Origin: Planctomycetaceae bacterium
GTDB lineage: Bacteria; Planctomycetota; Planctomycetia; Pirellulales; Thermoguttaceae
Length of the DNA stretch: 10,521 nucleotides
Direction of reading: 5' to 3'
NCBI GenBank assembly: GCA_009783865.1
Contig: WRCR01000107.1
Span: forward strand, 1 to 10,521
Shown: piece by piece, positions 8,101 to 10,521 of the stretch
How positions within the stretch are numbered: position 1 is the stretch's first letter
How the letters are laid out: each line of letters starts with the position of its first letter
Position numbers and translations under genes: made by a program
Notes under the pieces: generated by a model
Database searches by the model: none
Seen by the model: only the letters and a program-made list of their open reading frames with translations
What the model was told of the DNA's origin: nothing

Positions 8101-8793
8101 GGACGGCTGGATGACATCAAAAAATTGCGCCGCGAAGCGATGATACGTAACGTTCGTCTTGAAGGTGTGGGTGTTGGGCGTTTCCCGCAGCCGTATCAGC
8201 GAATGTACGACCAAGTCAGTGAGTCCCTCGAAAGCGACCCGCAAAGTGCTGACCAGATTGCCCGCCAATGTATTGTACTGGCAGAAGGACGGCGGGAAAA
8301 ACCGGACTTAATTTTCAGTTTGCAGATTGCTTTCGGTAAGTTGTTCCTTGATGCCGATTTAATTGACAGCGCAATGCGGCATTTACGGGAAGTGTCAAAA
8401 CGCGGCGGTGCTTATGTTTATCCGCTTGCGGTCGCATTGGCAAAAGCGAAAAAAGTCGATGAAGGTTTCAATTTGATTCTCGATGAGATTGACCGGATGC
8501 CGTCGTCAATGCCTACGCTTATTCCGTCGATTCTGGTTTTGTTTTCGGAGGTCACACCTTCCGAAGCGGTTTTCCAGCGTATAGATAAACTAATGCTGCG
8601 GATAGAAAACGGCGAACGGCCGGTGCTGAGTACAGATATTGAAAAGACCGATGAAAAAACGCATCACATCGACTTCGATAAGCCGCGGAGTGTTAACAGT
8701 ATGCTGCTGCGTTTCCCGGAAAATTCGGAAATTCCTAATCCGGATAGCATCGAGATTTTCCCGCCGGAAGATGATGAAACGGAAATTGAATGA
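5167..8793 (+). CDS. Large membrane-anchored TPR-repeat protein of the exosortase locus
   Basis: 1208 residues. An acidic N-terminus (1-35, rich in Glu/Gln/Asn) precedes one membrane segment at about 38-57 (LIGGLLFFIAIG core). The rest is soluble helical sequence, probably on the outer side of the membrane. TPR-like helix pairs with the usual small/aromatic spacing are clearest around 405-440, 579-660 and 900-945, and weaker copies fill much of the chain. An Ala/Glu-rich helix lies at about 497-520, and the C-terminus (about 1190-1208) is strongly acidic. The protein has no lipobox, C-terminal membrane helix or PEP-CTERM-like tail, so it is not itself an obvious sorting substrate. By position and architecture it resembles the role of PrsT, the TPR protein of XrtA loci, i.e. 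a scaffold for envelope polysaccharide assembly; the molecular function is unknown. No Shine-Dalgarno is visible before the ATG, but the start places the membrane anchor sensibly. It ends with tandem stops TGA TAA. Confidence 0.9.
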   Translation: MKTEEQNENNYLEEEREQEQSAAGGPHKLSEYVVSWKWLIGGLLFFIAIGVCIGGIYYHRSLNFSQDILGVVKRMRDEADTSKKKADELTAAGGKKEDIAALLRDSYKKRHDAANLLKGYVDRPGQEANVKLLTILYELNESLLEDESSIPRLLHNRRVMIMDNCKRLIQAITAEDDAFPYQLRLLELEWEQRNFPGVLDRAKTVFQIDARNGRENYESWRYVTLAVLARLQQSIKYDQIGGQLNLPPTLDALLDKVLQMRPENVDIANRYAQYLAEVSRREELRQCSSQAILDMPEKERLVKAMAIINDMVSRNPQEVRAYLVRYGFKKLYLNPVDDPVQLDPDIEAILKIAPSNPEGLILAGSISFAQSAIAARNGNKELSESKKKLAEKYLKDCIEKNPSVTAGYLQLGQIYAADGRIDDAIKIWEEGVQKNLPIVNPELVGRLIIALIEQKKFEKAEENINHLHKYAQEMQISTSQEFVRQIQNLAMLLTARQSAAEAAEATAKAEAARAAGQTTESQKFYSIAQRKTSETTQLLEKRLNNFGKTPYDFIVDENSIYYHLLGDSLILAGRLMAEQSKWSKAADFFGLAMRFDKYRKNAALLASNAYQQLHLPEQAVAILGDVLKYSPNDITLRYQYVQSLYLEQIPRRLPSLVDLDNVEKELAYLAEYAGEIPNPWLVDIRIIHIQLAKENLSNDPERMFKASQDAARKFNALESKEFPLREGDNPDEKRKVYSDDLAFLSELAGIYSSMARISDFDRILQKMRELPDGEPAYFNELINDALRRNDRDSAVAAAEEAMASAVLTPEQKQRFILLMKDLKDDTVDSMDKVYSQLKSTFDQSPDMLKPQAFFLLANIAIDRNDLQQAKAAQERLEQMEGAPDFGTMWRYIKARYVLAQQEPDYDSARKILEEIIALDSNWDMAYLLRARIEEQFIKGKPEDPKARDKIIEAYQTAIRCGNIQPAVWNRLLVLCEEAGRLDDIKKLRREAMIRNVRLEGVGVGRFPQPYQRMYDQVSESLESDPQSADQIARQCIVLAEGRREKPDLIFSLQIAFGKLFLDADLIDSAMRHLREVSKRGGAYVYPLAVALAKAKKVDEGFNLILDEIDRMPSSMPTLIPSILVLFSEVTPSEAVFQRIDKLMLRIENGERPVLSTDIEKTDEKTHHIDFDKPRSVNSMLLRFPENSEIPNPDSIEIFPPEDDETEIE

Positions 8794-8807
8794 TAAATCC
8801 AGCAGAA

Positions 8808-8826
8808 TTACGCTGTAACGGCGTAA
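8808..8826 (+). repeat. Short inverted repeat after the large TPR gene
   Basis: TTACGC (8808-8813) and GCGTAA (8821-8826) can pair around a 7-nt loop, 15 bp past the stop. There is no following T-run, so it is not a convincing intrinsic terminator. It may stabilise mRNA ends or be incidental. Confidence 0.3.
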
Positions 8827-8872
8827 CATAAAACAGTATTACAACAAACATCAAACTTAACGAGTTTTGTAG

Positions 8873-8878
8873 AAGGAG
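8873..8878 (+). promoter_or_regulatory. Strong Shine-Dalgarno AAGGAG for the small TPR gene
   Basis: AAGGAG with 6 nt to the ATG at 8885. This is the most consensus-like ribosome site in the window and fixes the start; the large TPR gene before it has none visible, suggesting the small secreted protein is translated more strongly. Confidence 0.8.
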
Positions 8879-8884
8879 TGAGTC

Positions 8885-9700
8885 ATGAAAAAGTGTGTGA
8901 TAAATATATTCTTATCCGTCGGGTGTTTCTTTTTCTTTGGGGTACTGCTTTCTGCACAGGAAGCGGATGCTCCGGCAAAGCCGATAGAAAATTCTGCGCT
9001 GCAACCGGAAACGACAAGCGAAAGCGTAAAGGAAAACACAGAGAACAACAAGCCGTCGCCGCCGAAGATAACGCCGGTAAAAGGCGGTTATTATGTCCGC
9101 TGGGATAAACTCACGGATATTGGTTCCGTGCAGATACCGGGGAATATGTCCGGCAAAATGGAGATATTTTTCGATATTCGTCTCGAAGATATTGATAAGG
9201 CACCGCAAAAGCCGGAATCTGCCGATACATTGAGACCGCTTGCCGATTATTGGGTTAGACGCGGAAAGCCGGAACACGCCATTGATTTATATCGAAAGGG
9301 CTTGGAAAAAGACCCCGACAACCTGCCCTTCCAAAACAATATCGCTTATCTGCTGTCGGCAGTAAAGGGACAGCACGACGAAGCACTCGATATTGTGAAC
9401 AAAGCGTTGGAAATACGGGTTGACAACGTAACTCTGCTGGATACCAAGGGCTTGATTTACATAAATGCCGACAGACCGGACGAAGCAATTCCCATCTTGG
9501 AGCGGGCGGTGACACTTTCATGTCAAGGACCGATTTATATGCTGCACTTGGCTCACGCACTGGATTTAGACGGGAGAAAAGATTCTGCATCTAACTGGTT
9601 TGCGAAAACCAGACCGTTTCTGGAGAATTCGACACTTTCCAAAGAAAACCAGAAGATTTTTGATTCTCTCAAGATGAAATACGGGACTCCCATTGAATAA
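8885..9700 (+). CDS. Secreted TPR-repeat protein
   Basis: 271 residues. The N-terminus is a classical Sec signal peptide: Lys2-Lys3, a hydrophobic Phe-rich core to about residue 22, and a likely cleavage after LSA, before Gln-Glu. A Cys lies inside the core (residue 14) but not in a good lipobox, so it is probably not a lipoprotein. A polar Pro/Lys/Glu-rich linker and a beta-like segment reach about residue 95, followed by about four TPR units to about 250 (for example GKPEHAIDLYRKGLEKDPDN and a DEAIPILERAV helix). It likely acts in the periplasm as a protein-interaction module with the large TPR protein or the export machinery; no catalytic motif is visible. The gap of 91 bp to the previous gene and the strong ribosome site suggest co-transcription with separate translation control. 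The specific function is not recognised. Confidence 0.88.
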   Translation: MKKCVINIFLSVGCFFFFGVLLSAQEADAPAKPIENSALQPETTSESVKENTENNKPSPPKITPVKGGYYVRWDKLTDIGSVQIPGNMSGKMEIFFDIRLEDIDKAPQKPESADTLRPLADYWVRRGKPEHAIDLYRKGLEKDPDNLPFQNNIAYLLSAVKGQHDEALDIVNKALEIRVDNVTLLDTKGLIYINADRPDEAIPILERAVTLSCQGPIYMLHLAHALDLDGRKDSASNWFAKTRPFLENSTLSKENQKIFDSLKMKYGTPIE

Positions 9701-9730
9701 ATGAAGCGAAAAGTGCCGAACATCATTTGA
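9701..9730 (+). CDS. Possible 9-codon leader ORF between the small TPR gene and epsI
   Basis: Directly after the TAA of the small TPR gene (9698-9700) comes ATG at 9701, reading MKRKVPNII and stopping with TGA at 9728-9730. No separate ribosome site is visible, but a terminating ribosome could restart there. It is more likely chance than a gene; recorded because it ends 33 nt before the epsI start. Confidence 0.12.
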   Translation: MKRKVPNII

Positions 9731-9756
9731 AAACAATTTACAATATAGAATATAAG
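9728..9756 (+). promoter_or_regulatory. Candidate promoter immediately before epsI (leaderless if used)
   Basis: TTGAAA (9728-9733, 5/6), a 17-bp spacer and TATAAG (9751-9756, 5/6) make the best combined sigma70 match in the window. The predicted transcription start coincides with the ATG at 9764, so this promoter would give a leaderless mRNA. The competing reading is that AAGG (9754-9757), 6 nt before the ATG, is the ribosome site on a longer operon transcript. Confidence 0.3.
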
Positions 9757-9763
9757 GTACACA

Positions 9764-10447
9764 ATGGCTTTTCATAGACGGCATAAGAATACTCCTTTGA
9801 TTGTCGGCATCGTTCTTGTTGCGGCGGCGATGTTTTCGGTAACTATGGTCTGCGCTAACCTGACCGGACGCTGGAGCCGATTTAAAGGGCTGGAAGAGTC
9901 ACAAGCTCTTCTTAAGGAATTGCCGCGGACTATCGGCGACTGGAAATCAGACCCGAAGGACGACGGTGTTATCAGTAAGGCGGAAGTTTCAATGCTGCAA
10001 ATTGAAAACAGTTATATTATCCGTGTGTACAAAAACGAAAAAAATGGAGCGGATGTCAATCTGATGCTGATGGTAGGTCCAACCGGTTTAATTGTTGTTC
10101 ATACGCCGGAGATTTGTTTCGGCGGACGTGATTTCAAAAAAGAAGATACGCCGAAAAAAGTGAGTTTTCCTATTGCGGATTATTCCGGTTCAGGGGCAAC
10201 GGACGATACCTTCTGGAAAGTTCGTTTTGTCAATCAGTCCATCAGAGGCGGAAAAATCGCCTTCTATTATGCGGTCAGTTCAGGAAATGAATGGGTTGCT
10301 TCTAAAGACCCGCGAACTCTATTTCAGCAGTTTCGTTATGTTTATAAACTTCAGGTTCAGGCGCATGAAGATGTCGACAACGACAACGTAGAACATTTTC
10401 TGTCGGATTGCCTGCCGGTTATTCATAAACACATCAAACCGAATTAG
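9764..10447 (+). CDS. epsI: EpsI / DUF3485 exosortase-associated protein
   Basis: 227 residues, a typical length for a stand-alone EpsI-type protein. A basic N-terminus (Arg/His/Lys to residue 9) precedes one membrane segment at about 11-31, with the rest on the outer side. The domain is recognised from LPRTIGDW (53-60), RVYKNEKNG, and the family hallmark HTPEICFGG (113-121), corresponding to the usual H-x-P-x-x-C core with His113, Pro115 and Cys118. A later part follows the family pattern of a strand pair and a helix (FWKVRF, FYYAVSSG, RTLFQQFRYVYK). In many exosortases this domain is fused to the C-terminus of the enzyme; here it is encoded separately, about 7.3 kb downstream of its partner. 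Its exact biochemical role is unknown. It ends with three consecutive stops, TAG TAA TAA. Confidence 0.88.
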   Translation: MAFHRRHKNTPLIVGIVLVAAAMFSVTMVCANLTGRWSRFKGLEESQALLKELPRTIGDWKSDPKDDGVISKAEVSMLQIENSYIIRVYKNEKNGADVNLMLMVGPTGLIVVHTPEICFGGRDFKKEDTPKKVSFPIADYSGSGATDDTFWKVRFVNQSIRGGKIAFYYAVSSGNEWVASKDPRTLFQQFRYVYKLQVQAHEDVDNDNVEHFLSDCLPVIHKHIKPN

Positions 10448-10469
10448 TAATAAGTGTTGTGGATTTTAT

Positions 10470-10521
10470 ATGCAGAAAGTACAGCGGCATCTGGACTACA
10501 GCAGCACGGTAAACTTAGGAA
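10470..10521 (+). CDS. Start of a further gene, product unknown (runs off right edge)
   Basis: An ATG at 10470, 22 nt after the epsI stop, opens 17 codons without a stop (MQKVQRHLDYSSTVNLG). The spacing and direction suggest the next member of the same operon. The ribosome site is weak (GTGGA about 6 nt upstream). The visible residues do not identify a family; in such loci polysaccharide biosynthesis genes are common, but nothing here shows that. Confidence 0.45.
   Translation, partial: MQKVQRHLDYSSTVNLG

Noticed and set aside
8808..8826. Rho-independent terminator after the large TPR gene
   Set aside because: Only a 6-bp stem and no T-run follows; kept only as an inverted repeat.
8885..8965. 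Lipoprotein signal in the small TPR protein (Cys14)
   Set aside because: The Cys is inside the hydrophobic core, followed by four Phe, with a poor lipobox; a later Ala-type cleavage site fits better.

Overview
The window looks like bacterial chromosome of mid-range G+C (mid-40s percent, judged by eye) and carries most of an exosortase-type cell-envelope / exopolysaccharide locus. The best guess for the source is a planctomycete or a close PVC-group relative. The reasons are an exosortase of the planctomycetal (XrtU-like) kind, a separate EpsI-type partner, very large TPR proteins, and several genes without a clear Shine-Dalgarno. This is inference from gene content; there is no rRNA or other marker gene in the window.

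Layout. (1) Positions 1-816, minus strand: the N-terminal 272 codons of a fold-type I PLP aminotransferase, running off the left edge. (2) 817-1194: a divergent intergenic region with one good sigma70-like promoter candidate facing each way and a GC-rich inverted repeat between them. (3) 1195-10447, plus strand: five co-directional genes. These are the exosortase (1195-2427), a Wzz/BY-kinase-like chain-length and export regulator (2682-5033), a 1208-residue membrane-anchored TPR protein (5167-8793), a secreted small TPR protein (8885-9700) and an EpsI/DUF3485 exosortase partner (9764-10447). The first codons of a sixth gene start at 10470.

How they fit together. Exosortases are integral-membrane transpeptidase-like enzymes thought to process proteins with short C-terminal sorting signals (PEP-CTERM and relatives), and they usually sit beside polysaccharide biosynthesis genes. 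Here the exosortase and EpsI form the sorting module. The Wzz/BY-kinase protein is the polysaccharide co-polymerase, and the TPR proteins are likely scaffolds on the outer side of the membrane, comparable in role to PrsT of XrtA loci. No glycosyltransferase, polymerase, flippase or sorting-signal substrate lies in the window; those presumably lie to the right or elsewhere.

Points of interest: the exosortase has its Cys and Arg active-site motifs but apparently not the third His/Arg. The BY-kinase domain keeps Walker A and A' but has lost the Walker B aspartate and lacks a C-terminal tyrosine cluster. The exosortase has a long disordered N-terminus with a duplicated FSGIF motif. The intergenic region after the exosortase contains an in-frame echo of its own last seven codons that differs only at third codon positions.
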